Notes: generated by a model not told the origin, from the sequence alone. Shown: positions 16,166-24,868, numbered from the stretch's first letter. The stretch is DNA of 64,000 nt from Pseudaminobacter soli (ex Zhang et al. 2022) (GCF_014595955.1 NZ_JABVCF010000005.1:124001-188000); one strand, 5' to 3'. Numbers and translations are program-made.

Positions 16166-16513
16166 GTGCCTCGCTGGGGCGAATGGGGAGGGAGGAAAAC
16201 CGCACTGGCGGGCGCAGTGACCCTGGCGCTCGCTGGAACGGGACAGGCCCTCGCCAAACCCGCTCAATGCTTCACCACCGACGACGGCCATTATCCCTGT
16301 GATTTTCGCGCTACGGACAAGGCGGGGAGCTTCATCATCCGGGCGGAGGGATATCCGACCTTCACGGTTCAGATCGACAGTTTTGGCGCGGCCTTCGTGT
16401 TCGCGGATTTCGGCAATCGCAACGTGGCGCTTCCCGGACCCTACCATCGCGCCGAGGATGATCGCGCCTGCTGGGTGAATCCGGACACAGGGAGCCGGCT
16501 CTGCGCCTGGTAG
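16166..16513 (+). CDS. Small secreted Cys-containing protein, unknown
   Basis: A 115-residue protein not recognised as a named family. It starts with a GTG three bases after the ettA stop. An N-terminal basic stretch (GGRKTA) and hydrophobic core lead to a likely cleavage after residue 30 (GQALA-KPAQC). The mature part of about 85 residues has four cysteines (C35, C45, one in DRACWVN, one in RLCAW). These could form two disulfides in the periplasm. The GTG is the only early start seen in this frame, and a GGGAGGGAGGA stretch lies inside the N-terminal coding part, so the start may be further in. Confidence 0.6.
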   Translation: MPRWGEWGGRKTALAGAVTLALAGTGQALAKPAQCFTTDDGHYPCDFRATDKAGSFIIRAEGYPTFTVQIDSFGAAFVFADFGNRNVALPGPYHRAEDDRACWVNPDTGSRLCAW

Positions 16514-16716
16514 AGCACAGGCATTTCGAGCCGTGCCCGGGCGTGTTCTCGCCCTAAAATGGTCGAGCACTGTTACGAGGTTGTGCAAGGATTGACCGGC
16601 GGTTGTAAGCCCGCCCTTTCCGCAGCGCAAAATTCGGCGTAAACCGGTTCAGGAAAGCGCATTCCGGGGGATGTTCGGGGCGCATTGGACATTGCGACCG
16701 GTACGGAAGCCTCGAC

Positions 16717-17832
16717 ATGCATCGCGTCATGATAAGCGGGATCGGCGTGCTGATTCCGGAAGCCTCGATCACCAATGAGGATCTGGTCGAGAGCTTCAAC
16801 GCCCATGTGAGAGCCGAGAACGCGCGCCGCGCCTCCACGGGTGAGCCGCCGCTGGGTGAATCCTCGGCCGATTTCATCGAGCATGCCTCGGGCGTAAAAA
16901 CCCGACATGTGCACACGCTGGAGGGCATCCTCGATCCCGAGCGGATGTCGCCGCGCATCGCCGCGCGGGCGGACGACGACCTCTCGGTCATGGCCGAATT
17001 CGGCGTGGGGTCTGCGCGCCGCGCGCTGGAGGATGCCGATCTGAGCGGGGCGGACATCGACATGGTGATCTGCGCGGCCTCGCACCATCAGCGGCCCTAT
17101 CCGGCCATCGCCATCGAGATCCAGAACGCGATCGGGGCAGGCGGTGCGGCCTTCGACATGACCCTTGGCTGCTCGTCGGCAGCGGCCGGCCTGCATGTCG
17201 CGGCGAACCTGGTGCGATCCGGGGCGCAGCGGCGGGTGCTGGTCGTCACGCCCGAGATCATCACCGGACACCTCGATTTCCGCGACCGGCAGACGCATTT
17301 CATCTTCGGCGATGCCTCCACCGCCATCATCGTCGAGCGCATGACCGAGCCGCGCCCGGGCCGCTTCGAGATCATCGATACCCGCGGCTGGACGCAATTC
17401 TCCAACAACATCCGCACCAATTTCGGCTTCCTGCTGCGCGACGAACTGGACGACACCTCGGCGGTCCCGACCAAAGGCAACCTGATCCGGCAGGTCGGCA
17501 ACAAGGTGTTCAAGGACGTGACGGTGGCGGGCCACCGCTTCATCGTCGACTTCCTCGGCGAGCACGGCCTTACGCCGGACGACATCCGCCGCTTCTGGCT
17601 GCACCAGGCCAATGCGCGGATGAACGCTATGATTCTGAAGCTCGCCTTCGGCCAGGAAGTTGGACACGATCGCGCGCCAATCGTGCTCGACCGTCTGGGC
17701 AATACCGCGGCGGCCGGCGCGGTCATCGCGCTCAAGGAAAACCACGAGGACATGGAAGCCGGCGACTGGGGGCTGCTCTGTGCCTTCGGCGCGGGTTATT
17801 CCATCGGTGGCGCGCTGCTGAGGATGATGTAG
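16717..17832 (+). CDS. Beta-ketoacyl-ACP synthase III-like (beta-ketodecanoyl type)
   Basis: A 371-residue thiolase-fold condensing enzyme. The catalytic triad is complete: C152 in LGCSSAAAG, H296 in LHQANARM and N329 in LGNTAAAG. The N-terminus MHRVMISGIGVLIPE with the insert HVRAENARR is unlike E. coli FabH and resembles the longer KASIII relatives that extend C8-CoA to beta-ketodecanoyl-ACP in Pseudomonas. No acyl-carrier or other fatty-acid gene is adjacent. The substrate chain length is therefore inferred only from that resemblance. Confidence 0.8.
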   Translation: MHRVMISGIGVLIPEASITNEDLVESFNAHVRAENARRASTGEPPLGESSADFIEHASGVKTRHVHTLEGILDPERMSPRIAARADDDLSVMAEFGVGSARRALEDADLSGADIDMVICAASHHQRPYPAIAIEIQNAIGAGGAAFDMTLGCSSAAAGLHVAANLVRSGAQRRVLVVTPEIITGHLDFRDRQTHFIFGDASTAIIVERMTEPRPGRFEIIDTRGWTQFSNNIRTNFGFLLRDELDDTSAVPTKGNLIRQVGNKVFKDVTVAGHRFIVDFLGEHGLTPDDIRRFWLHQANARMNAMILKLAFGQEVGHDRAPIVLDRLGNTAAAGAVIALKENHEDMEAGDWGLLCAFGAGYSIGGALLRMM

Positions 17833-17916
17833 CGGGCTTCATTCTAACCATCACCGAAATTGGCTGGATCGTCCCGCCTGCTTCAGTGCATCACGCCCGC
17901 GAAGCAGGAGATCTTT

Positions 17917-18537
17917 ATGCCCGACCCCGTTTCAGTTGCCCATGATGCCACGATCGAAGTCCAGCCTGGCCGCAAGCTGGCGGCGCGGGTAGCCGGCCTC
18001 TATCTCGCGGCCGGCGACCATTTCGAGACGGCCGCGGTCGAGAGGCTTTCGCTGGATTTCGGCGGCATCGTAGGGGATTTCCATCATGGCGAGACCCGGC
18101 GCTCCGGCGGGCGGGAGCCGTGGTATCCACGCGGCACGGAAATCCGTAACGATCGCCAGGTCTCGATCGTGGCCGCGGACGAACTGGCGGTTGTCGCCGC
18201 GCGGATGGGCGTTCCCGAGATCAGGCCGGAGTGGGTCGGCGCCAATCTGTTGCTTGCAGGCGCGCCGCGCCTGTCCATGCTGCCCTCCGGCACGCTCCTG
18301 TTTTTCAAGGGCGGAGTGACGCTGAAGTTGGACGGCCAGAACAAGCCGTGCCGCTATGCCGGGCGGCAGGTGGCGCTGCGCGCCGGGATGCGGGATGAGG
18401 AAGCGGGCGCGCTCTCCTTCGTCGCAGCAGCGAAGCGGCTGCGCGGTCTGGTCGCCTGGGTGGAGAAGCCGGGCGTTATCAGTTCAGGGGAGGAGGTCTC
18501 GGTCCGGGTGCCCGAGCAGTGGATTTATCGGGTGTAG
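17917..18537 (+). CDS. MOSC domain protein
   Basis: A 206-residue MOSC protein. The conserved cysteine is C145 in QNKPCRYAGRQ, the equivalent of the sulfur-carrying Cys in molybdenum cofactor sulfurase C-terminal domains and YiiM-like proteins. The ATG at 17917 has AGGAG six bases upstream, and the longer frame from 17860 lacks such a site. Proteins of this type hand sulfur to, or reduce N-hydroxy groups with, Mo cofactor. The partner is unknown here. Confidence 0.82.
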   Translation: MPDPVSVAHDATIEVQPGRKLAARVAGLYLAAGDHFETAAVERLSLDFGGIVGDFHHGETRRSGGREPWYPRGTEIRNDRQVSIVAADELAVVAARMGVPEIRPEWVGANLLLAGAPRLSMLPSGTLLFFKGGVTLKLDGQNKPCRYAGRQVALRAGMRDEEAGALSFVAAAKRLRGLVAWVEKPGVISSGEEVSVRVPEQWIYRV

Positions 18538-18540
18538 GCT

Positions 18541-18920
18541 ATGGACCTGCTGCAGATGCTTCCGGCAAGCAAGTTCGAGGTAGACAGGGCTGCATCGCTT
18601 GTCGCCCTCGGATACCCGCAGTGGAGCCAGTTCTTCCGCAGATATTGCAATGGATGCAGGATATGAACTGGCCGGTGGCGATGCTGTTTGAGTCCCTAGT
18701 CACCAGCATCGGCCCACCGCTGGCGCCTCACCTACGCGACATATTTCTGACCGACGATGACGTCTGGAAATACTGGATGCTGAAGGTCGTCGTAGGCGAT
18801 TGTCCGGCTCTGGTGACGATGCTTCGGCCAGAAATCACACAACTGTCGCAGCAGAGTTCACCCTACCAAGCCGAATCGCGCGACGCGGCTCCGGAAATTC
18901 TCCAACTGTACCCCGAATGA
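18541..18920 (+). pseudogene. DUF5071-like gene broken by a one-base frameshift
   Basis: Reading from the ATG at 18541 gives MDLLQMLPASKFEVDRAASL...LGYP and then runs to an early stop at 18664-18666. Switching frame at the CCC of 18615-18617 continues it as AVEPVLPQILQWMQDMNWPVA and later DDDVWKYWMLKVVV up to 18920. Joined, the two pieces give one ordinary DUF5071-type protein of about 126 residues. One base appears to be missing after GGATACCC. Either the gene is a recent pseudogene or the base was lost in sequencing. It starts three bases after the MOSC stop. Confidence 0.7.
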
Positions 18921-18933
18921 TCGCCGCCTCTGA

Positions 18934-19245
18934 TCATTCCACGTCCGGATCGTCGGCCTCGAGCAGCCGCGTCGCGCGCCAGCGGGTCAGCACCGCATTG
19001 ATCTGGTCGAGCACGAAGAAGCGGGCGGAATCGCGGTCGTAGCCTTCGGCCAGCAGCGCGTCATAGTCGGTATGCTCGTGGCGGACATGGGCGACGGTCG
19101 CCAGCCACACGGCCACCGTCGGCGGCAGGGTTTTTAGATGGCGCGCCCCGGCATCGATTCTGATCTTCTCTGCGTCGGCGAAGGGCGCGAGGGGGAGAAG
19201 CACGGTAAGCGCCTTGGCGATGGCCCGCTGCCGCTGCGTCGACAT
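18934..19245 (-). CDS. DUF2293 domain protein
   Basis: A 103-residue conserved alphaproteobacterial protein. It is recognised by the segment VRHEHTDYDALLAEGYDRDSARFFV, a hallmark of DUF2293. No function is established. It follows the trmO gene on the same strand with a 9-base gap, so the two may be co-transcribed. There is no signal peptide or membrane segment. Confidence 0.75.
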   Translation of the reverse strand: MSTQRQRAIAKALTVLLPLAPFADAEKIRIDAGARHLKTLPPTVAVWLATVAHVRHEHTDYDALLAEGYDRDSARFFVLDQINAVLTRWRATRLLEADDPDVE

Positions 19246-19254
19246 TGCCGCCGA

Positions 19255-19794
19255 TCAGTCCCGCATCGGTGCAGCCGGAACGTCGGCTGCCGGCTCGCCT
19301 GGGCGCTCATAGGTCGCATCGGGAACCGCGTCGGTGGTGACGAAATAGGGCTTCAGGTCGATCACCGGCGTGCCGTCGAGCACGTCGATTGCCTCCAGGC
19401 GCAGGATGCCCGAATCTGGATCGACGTCCAGGAGGCGCACGATATGGAGCCCGACGGGATTGGGCCTGACCGGCGTGCGTAAGGCGAAAACGCCTTTCGC
19501 CTCAGACGCATGCCGCGGTTTCTGAACAATAAGATTCCGCGGCGCGTGGTGCAGCCATGTGAGGATTGCGACATGGCTTGCCGCCTGCAGCCCCTGGAGG
19601 CCTTGGCGGTAGGCCGGCAAGATCTCGACCGTCGCGGGACGGCCGCGCTCGCGCGCCTCGCGCATGTTCTTCGGACAGTCCTCGCGGCGCGTCCAGGAGG
19701 AACGGATGACCCCGATGAAGACCAGATGCGCGTCACCCGGCTGGCCGGCCGGGTCCTCTGCCAGAGCGACTTCGCCGCCACGCAGTTCGAACAT
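19255..19794 (-). CDS. trmO: tRNA methyltransferase TrmO (TsaA/YaeB family)
   Basis: A 179-residue protein of the TsaA beta-barrel family, which methylates the N6-threonylcarbamoyl group of A37 in certain tRNAs using S-adenosylmethionine. Family signatures are FIGVIRSSW at the start, KGVFALRTPVRPNPVGL in the middle and VLDGTPVIDLKPY near the end. The C-terminal domain is short compared with E. coli TrmO (about 235 residues). It diverges from sahR, with the SahR palindrome about 65 bases from its start. Confidence 0.8.
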   Translation of the reverse strand: MFELRGGEVALAEDPAGQPGDAHLVFIGVIRSSWTRREDCPKNMREARERGRPATVEILPAYRQGLQGLQAASHVAILTWLHHAPRNLIVQKPRHASEAKGVFALRTPVRPNPVGLHIVRLLDVDPDSGILRLEAIDVLDGTPVIDLKPYFVTTDAVPDATYERPGEPAADVPAAPMRD

Positions 19795-19859
19795 TCATCC
19801 CTCCTGACGGCGAGCGCCGTTCCGCTAGCGACACAGGTGTTGCGAAGTTGCGCATTTTC

Positions 19860-19879
19860 ACATAAAGATATCTTTATGT
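19860..19879. promoter_or_regulatory. Perfect 20-bp palindrome, SahR operator
   Basis: CATAAAGATATCTTTATG, extended by A and T at the ends, is its own reverse complement. It lies 22 bases before the sahR start, at promoter position. The AAAGATATCTTT core agrees with my recollection of the SahR motif in proteobacteria, and this is the most symmetric site near the gene. Confidence 0.8.
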
Positions 19880-19901
19880 CTTTTCGGATTGCAGATACAA
19901 G

Positions 19902-20906
19902 ATGCGCATAACGCTCGACCAGATGGTTGATATATTGAAGGCAGCGGCCGAATCCAGCCGCCTGCGGATCCTCTCGCTGATCGCACGCGGCGACCTCACC
20001 GTCTCCGACATCACGGAAATCCTCAACCAGTCGCAGCCGCGCGTTTCGCGCCATCTCAAGCTCCTGATGGAGGCAGGCCTGGTGGAGCGCTACCAGGAGG
20101 GCTCCTGGGCGTTCTTCCGCATCTCGGACGACGAGGATGTGCGCGAGTTCGTGCAGGGCATCGTTTCCCGCGTTCGTCAGAACGATGCGCAGGTCGAACG
20201 GGACCTGGAGCGGCTTCACGCCGTGAAGCAGCGCCGGCAGGAGCGGGCAAGCGCCTATTTCAGCCGCAACGCCGCATCCTGGGACGAACTGCGCAAGATG
20301 CACGCGCCGGACAAGGCGGTCGAGGACGCGCTGATTACGGCGATCGGTAACAAGCCGTTCCAGTCGATGCTCGACCTTGGCACAGGCACCGGCCGACTGC
20401 TCGAACTGTTCGCGCCGCTCTATCGGCGCGGCATCGGTATCGACCTGTCGCGCGAGATGCTCGCTGTCGCCCGCGCCAATCTCGACCGCGCGGGCGTCTC
20501 GCACGCGCAGGTGCGCCAGGGCGATATCTATGCGCCGCCTCTGGAGCGCGACAGCTTCGACCTCATTACCATGCACCAGGTGCTGCACTATCTGGACGAG
20601 CCAGGGCAAGCGATCCGTGAGGCGGCACGCCTGATCAGGCCGGCCGGGCGGCTGGTGATCGTCGACTTCGCCCCGCACACGCTCGAGTTCCTTCGCGAGG
20701 AACACGCGCATATCCGCCTCGGTTTCTCGGACCAGCAGATCGCCGAATGGTTCGAGGAGGCCGGCCTGGACCTCGAGACCGCAAAGGCATTCGAGCCGCG
20801 CCATGCGGCCGACGCGGCGCTTACGGTGAAGCTCTGGCTCGGCCGTGACCGCCGGCTGCTGATCGCCGACCAGCCACCCAACGTCCTGCAAGGGGAAGCT
20901 GTCTGA
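19902..20906 (+). CDS. sahR: SahR-type regulator: ArsR HTH fused to SAM methyltransferase
   Basis: A 334-residue fusion. Residues 1-85 form an ArsR winged helix (SLIARGDLTVSDITEILNQS, then PRVSRHLKLLMEAGLV). From about 120 onward there is a class I methyltransferase fold with LDLGTGTGRLLEL (157-169) and the later MHQVLHYLDEP. In SahR proteins the methyltransferase domain serves as the sensor of S-adenosylhomocysteine, and the regulator represses methionine-cycle genes. Here it overlaps metF by one base (TGATG) and has a perfect palindrome at its promoter. Genuine methyltransferase activity is an alternative reading. Confidence 0.85.
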   Translation: MRITLDQMVDILKAAAESSRLRILSLIARGDLTVSDITEILNQSQPRVSRHLKLLMEAGLVERYQEGSWAFFRISDDEDVREFVQGIVSRVRQNDAQVERDLERLHAVKQRRQERASAYFSRNAASWDELRKMHAPDKAVEDALITAIGNKPFQSMLDLGTGTGRLLELFAPLYRRGIGIDLSREMLAVARANLDRAGVSHAQVRQGDIYAPPLERDSFDLITMHQVLHYLDEPGQAIREAARLIRPAGRLVIVDFAPHTLEFLREEHAHIRLGFSDQQIAEWFEEAGLDLETAKAFEPRHAADAALTVKLWLGRDRRLLIADQPPNVLQGEAV

Positions 20907-21835
20907 TGAACCAGTACCGTTTCTCGCGCCGCCCCGAACTCGCGAGCCGGCTTCGCGTCTCGTTCGAGTTCTTTCCTCCAAAGACCGATGAGATGGAGGA
21001 GCGGCTCTGGAAGACGGTCACCCGTCTGGAGCCGCTGGAGCCCCGGTTCGTTTCGGTTACCTACGGGGCAGGGGGATCGACGCGGGGACGGACGGCGCGC
21101 ACGGTGAAGCGTATTCTCGACGAGACGCGGCTGCGCCCGGCGGCCCACATGACCTGCATCGATGCCACCCGGGAGGAGGTCGATCAGGTGATCTCGGAAT
21201 TCGCGGAGATGGGCATCCGCAACTTCGTGGCGCTGCGCGGCGATCCGACGGAGGGGGTCGGAGCACGCTACAGACCACATCCCAACGGTTACGCCAATGG
21301 CGCCGACTTGGTCGCCGCTATGAAGAAGATCGGCGATTTCGATGTTTCGGTTGCTGCCTATCCCGAGAAGCACCCGGAAAGCCCTGACTTCGCAACTGAC
21401 ATCGACATGCTGCAGCGCAAGGTCGACAATGGCGCCACCCGCGCCATCACCCAGTTCTTCTTCGACAACGACGTCTATGAGCGCTACGTGGAGCGGGTCC
21501 GGCGGGCGGGCATCTATGTCCCGATCGTGCCGGGCATCTTGCCGGTCCATAATTTCGCGCAGGTCACCAACTTCTCATCGCGCGCCGGCGCACACGTGCC
21601 GGCATGGCTGGCGGAGCGGTTCGATGGGCTGCAGAACGATCCGCAGACGCACGCGCTCGTCGCCTCGGCCGTGGCGGCCGAGCAGGTGATGGATCTGGTG
21701 GAGCGCGGTGTGCAGGATTTCCACTTTTATACGATGAACCGCGCCGATCTCGCCTTCGCCATCTGCCACATGATCGGCATCCGCTCGCACGAGCCTGCAG
21801 CGGTGGGGCAGGTGGCCGGTGCTGCCGCGGCCTGA
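20906..21835 (+). CDS. metF: Methylenetetrahydrofolate reductase
   Basis: A 309-residue FAD-dependent TIM-barrel enzyme that reduces 5,10-methylene-THF to 5-methyl-THF for methionine synthesis. Visible marks are SFEFFPPKT (catalytic Glu), the FVSVTYGAGGSTR region, HMTCIDAT, NFVALRGDP, and ITQFFFDNDVY. Its length is normal. It is translationally coupled to sahR and followed by a strong terminator, so sahR-metF is a two-gene operon. Confidence 0.95.
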   Translation: MNQYRFSRRPELASRLRVSFEFFPPKTDEMEERLWKTVTRLEPLEPRFVSVTYGAGGSTRGRTARTVKRILDETRLRPAAHMTCIDATREEVDQVISEFAEMGIRNFVALRGDPTEGVGARYRPHPNGYANGADLVAAMKKIGDFDVSVAAYPEKHPESPDFATDIDMLQRKVDNGATRAITQFFFDNDVYERYVERVRRAGIYVPIVPGILPVHNFAQVTNFSSRAGAHVPAWLAERFDGLQNDPQTHALVASAVAAEQVMDLVERGVQDFHFYTMNRADLAFAICHMIGIRSHEPAAVGQVAGAAAA

Positions 21836-21856
21836 GAGACCAGGCTTCCGGAATTG

Positions 21857-21899
21857 GAGAGGCCCGCCGCTGCCGGCGGGCCTCTCTCATTTTATTTTT
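21857..21899 (+). terminator. Intrinsic terminator of sahR-metF
   Basis: A perfect 13-bp stem GAGAGGCCCGCCG / CGGCGGGCCTCTC with loop CTGC, followed by TCATTTTATTTTT. It begins 22 bases after the metF stop. Confidence 0.93.
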
Positions 21900-21903
21900 G
21901 GCG

Positions 21904-21918
21904 TCAGACCTAGTCTGA
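21904..21918. repeat. Short inverted repeat
   Basis: TCAGAC-CTA-GTCTGA, perfect 6-bp arms, just past the metF terminator and 18 bases beyond the stop of the minus-strand small peptide gene. Its role is unclear; it has no T-tract on either strand beyond that of the neighbouring terminator. Confidence 0.4.
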
Positions 21919-21936
21919 TACCCCCCGACTCATGAT

Positions 21937-22023
21937 CTAAGGGAGAACTCCCATGATCAAGGCGCCGATGAATGCGAATGCCGCACAGATCATCAACGCG
22001 TTGATCGGCCGTGCAAGTCCCAT
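21937..22023 (-). CDS. Candidate 28-residue membrane peptide
   Basis: A short frame on the minus strand. The peptide starts MGLARPINALM, continues with an uninterrupted apolar stretch (ICAAFAFIGALIM) long enough for one membrane pass, and ends GVLP. A GGAGG sequence stands five bases before the ATG. An upstream in-frame ATG at 22035 would add MEAC. No named family is recognised. The combination of a ribosome site, a positively charged N-terminal residue and a clean hydrophobic helix makes chance less likely. It is 157 bases after the EamA gene stop on the same strand. Confidence 0.5.
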   Translation of the reverse strand: MGLARPINALMICAAFAFIGALIMGVLP

Positions 22024-22180
22024 GCATGCCTCCATGAGCAGAGTACGGGGTGGAATCTAAGCGAGTTTGAGCTTCGTACAAGCAGAAATGATGCTGCGTT
22101 GCGGCAGGATCAGGGGCCCTTCCGGGCTAGCCGATTGAAACAACGTCAGAAAAGCCGCTCGCGAAAAATTTCATAGGTTG

Positions 22181-23116
22181 TTAACTTCCGTGAGCATTCC
22201 AGGCCGTGAACACCCGGCCGTCGATGGTCACCAGTCCCGCGGCGATCGCAGCCATTCCGAGCATCTCGACCGGCTGCATGCGCTCCTGGAGAAACAGCGC
22301 GCCGAGCAGAATCGCGCTCGCCGGCACGATCAGCGTCACCAGCGATGTGTTGGTGGCACCAGCGTTTGCGACCAACCGAAAGAACAGCAGATAGGCGAAG
22401 GCAGTCGACAGAAGGGCGAGGGCGAAAACCGCCGCCCACACATGGCCGCTGGTCGAGGGAAGGGCGTAGAGCCCGCCCGTGGCGACGGCGATCGGGAGCA
22501 TGATGATGCTCGACACAGTGAGCTGCGCCGCGGCGACGAGTGCCGGCGGCACGCCCTTGAAGCGCTTGGCCACCATCAGCGCCATTGCATAGGAAAGGGA
22601 GGCGCCGATCAGCGCCAGTTTCGGCCAGACCGAACCGCCGATTCCGGCCAGCAGCCCGGGGCCGATCATTGCCGCCGTGCCGGCGATGCCGAGCAGGATG
22701 CCAACAGTCTTGTTCCAGGTGAGTTTTTCGTCCTGCGTCAGTGCATTGGCGAGGAGCGCGGTCCAGAACGGCGTCGTAGCGTTGAGCACCGAGGCCAGCC
22801 CGGCTCCCAGCTGCGTCTGACCGGCGAAGATCAGCGAGAAGGGAATGACGTTGTTGAGGATGGCGAGCAGGACGAAGCTGCCGGCGAACGGGAGCGCAAT
22901 GCGGAAGGATATGCCTGTCGCGGAAAGATAGACGTGGAGAGCAGCCGCCGCGATTGCCACGCGAAGCAAGACGAGCGTCAGCGGGTGGATCTCCGAAACG
23001 GCGATGCGCGCGAAGAAGAACGAGCCGCCCCAGATGAGGCCGAGCAGAAGGAGCATCGCCCAACTCTTGAGCGACATGGGAGCGGAATGCTTTGCTGCTG
23101 CCTGGATCGTTGACAT
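22181..23116 (-). CDS. EamA/DMT family transporter
   Basis: A 311-residue inner-membrane protein with ten predicted helices in two EamA repeats. The first repeat starts at LLLLGLIWGGSFFFARIAV and the second near KLALIGASLSYAMALMVAKR. Members export metabolites or amino acids, and the substrate here is unknown. The ATG at 23116 (MSTIQAAA) with AGGA upstream is preferred over a longer frame from 23194. It diverges from the PLP decarboxylase gene across a 272-base gap, in which only the two promoters are expected. Confidence 0.88.
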   Translation of the reverse strand: MSTIQAAAKHSAPMSLKSWAMLLLLGLIWGGSFFFARIAVSEIHPLTLVLLRVAIAAAALHVYLSATGISFRIALPFAGSFVLLAILNNVIPFSLIFAGQTQLGAGLASVLNATTPFWTALLANALTQDEKLTWNKTVGILLGIAGTAAMIGPGLLAGIGGSVWPKLALIGASLSYAMALMVAKRFKGVPPALVAAAQLTVSSIIMLPIAVATGGLYALPSTSGHVWAAVFALALLSTAFAYLLFFRLVANAGATNTSLVTLIVPASAILLGALFLQERMQPVEMLGMAAIAAGLVTIDGRVFTAWNAHGS

Positions 23117-23388
23117 TGCGGAATTCCTGATGGCTGCTGCCGTCGTAGGCGTCCGCAGCTCTCGTGGCCACCCGGTTCCTGCAGGCTGACGCAAGGCATT
23201 CTTGCTGCTGGCGCAACGTAAAGTAGGTCAGCGGCGGCTGTCAGGTCCTCTACAATCCGCGGAAAGGCGCAATGCGGGCCTTGCCATGATCGTCTGCCGA
23301 ACCATCCTGCTTGCGAATCATTGCAGGGTGGACCAGTCATTGCGGGCTGAAAGCGAGCTAACGAGGGCCCGAACCCCGAGGAGCCGTC

Positions 23389-24612
23389 ATGCGGATATTC
23401 CAGAACGCCACCCAGGCGGCGCTTGCGATGAGACCGGACGACCCGGTCTATTGCTTCCGGCCCGAGGTGCTGAAGGCCGATGCCCGTCAGTTCATGGAGA
23501 TGTTTCCGGGCAAGACCGCCTATGCGGTGAAGACGAATGGCGAGCAACTCGTGCTCAAGACCCTCGTCGAGGCCGGGGTGAAAGCTTTCGACGTCGCCTC
23601 GCCCGGCGAGTTCGCAGCGGTGCGCGCGGTCTCGCCCGACGCCGAAATGCTTTACATGCATCCGGTGAAGGCCCAGTCGGATATCCGCCTGGCACTAGAG
23701 AAGTATGGCATCCGCGTGATCGCGGTCGACCATGAGGACGAGATCACCAAACTGACGCGCGTGGTCAGGGCGCTCGACATCGATCCCGGCTCCATCACGG
23801 TCTTCGTGCGCATCCAGACCAAGGGGCAGGCGGCCTACGAGCTGTCGAAAAAATTCGGCGCCGGCCCCGCTTATGCGGTCGAACTGGCGCAGCGGCTGCA
23901 GCGGACCGGCTACAAGGTCGGGCTTTGCTTCCACGTCGGCAGCCAGATCGAGGATCCCGACACCTACGATCGGGCGCTCGCCTCCGCCGACTGGGTGCGC
24001 AACCGCGTCGGCTTCCCGATTGCGGGACTGGACGTCGGCGGCGGCTTTCCGGCCGAGTACGGCACCGATCCGGCGTCCAAGAAGCCGCCCATGCCTTCGA
24101 TCGGCCAGTTGATGTCGCGCCTGCGTTCCGACATCGCCGCCTGGAATTTCGACAAGATGCCGCTGGTTGCGGAGCCCGGGCGGGTGATCGTCGCGCGCGC
24201 CTTTTCGCTGGTCGTGCGCGTGCTGCTGCGGAAGGGCAGGCGGCTCTACATCAACGACGGTATCTGGGCCTCGCTGTCGGACAGTTGGACAGGCAAGCTG
24301 ACGCTGCCCGCCCGCATCATCCCCGACCCGGCGATCCGCTCGCGCAACGGCAACGAGAAGACGATCGTGCCGTTCAAGGTGTGCGGAGCGACCTGCGACT
24401 CCGTCGACATCCTGTCGCGGCCGTTTTGGCTGCCGGAGACGATCGACACCGGCGACTGGATCGAGATCGGCCATATCGGCGCCTATTCGCTGTCGCTGCG
24501 CACCCGCTTCAACGGCTTCTACCCCGACACTTTCGTCGAGGTCACCACGCCGTTCGAGGAAGGCGAGGCGCCGCAGGGCCTTGCGACCGTGGAGACGATG
24601 GCGGCGGAGTAG
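23389..24612 (+). CDS. PLP fold-III ornithine/diaminopimelate-type decarboxylase
   Basis: A 407-residue alanine-racemase-fold decarboxylase. K48 in AYAVKTNGE is the PLP lysine, CFHVGSQ holds the ring-stacking histidine, GLDVGGGFPAEY binds phosphate, and CGATCDSVDIL has the catalytic Cys-Asp of ornithine decarboxylases. This is the ODC/DAPDC family, which removes CO2 from ornithine or lysine to make putrescine or cadaverine, or acts in carboxynorspermidine-type routes. Ornithine is favoured by the CDSVD motif and the length. No other polyamine gene is adjacent. Confidence 0.82.
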   Translation: MRIFQNATQAALAMRPDDPVYCFRPEVLKADARQFMEMFPGKTAYAVKTNGEQLVLKTLVEAGVKAFDVASPGEFAAVRAVSPDAEMLYMHPVKAQSDIRLALEKYGIRVIAVDHEDEITKLTRVVRALDIDPGSITVFVRIQTKGQAAYELSKKFGAGPAYAVELAQRLQRTGYKVGLCFHVGSQIEDPDTYDRALASADWVRNRVGFPIAGLDVGGGFPAEYGTDPASKKPPMPSIGQLMSRLRSDIAAWNFDKMPLVAEPGRVIVARAFSLVVRVLLRKGRRLYINDGIWASLSDSWTGKLTLPARIIPDPAIRSRNGNEKTIVPFKVCGATCDSVDILSRPFWLPETIDTGDWIEIGHIGAYSLSLRTRFNGFYPDTFVEVTTPFEEGEAPQGLATVETMAAE

Positions 24613-24868
24613 GGCGAACACCGCCAGTTCAGCGAGGCGGTCAGGGGCCAGCCGCCGATTTCCTGAACATTCGGGTTACGGGCCTAGAAGCGTACACCGG
24701 TGCGGTTGAGAAAAGCCGGCCCAATTCGGCAGCCGGAAACGGGCGACCGCCGACGCAGGGGTGGCCTCCAAAGGTCCCCTAAATCAGAACGCTGCGTTCA
24801 CAGCTTCGGCGTTTGAAAGCGGCGTCGCCTTGTGTCAGGGAACTCGAGCTTCCACTGGAGTACCCTGA

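Noticed and set aside
19362-20981. Long minus-strand frame across sahR and trmO
   Set aside because: It is antisense to sahR and in part a shifted reading of trmO. Its composition is typical of GC-rich shadow frames.
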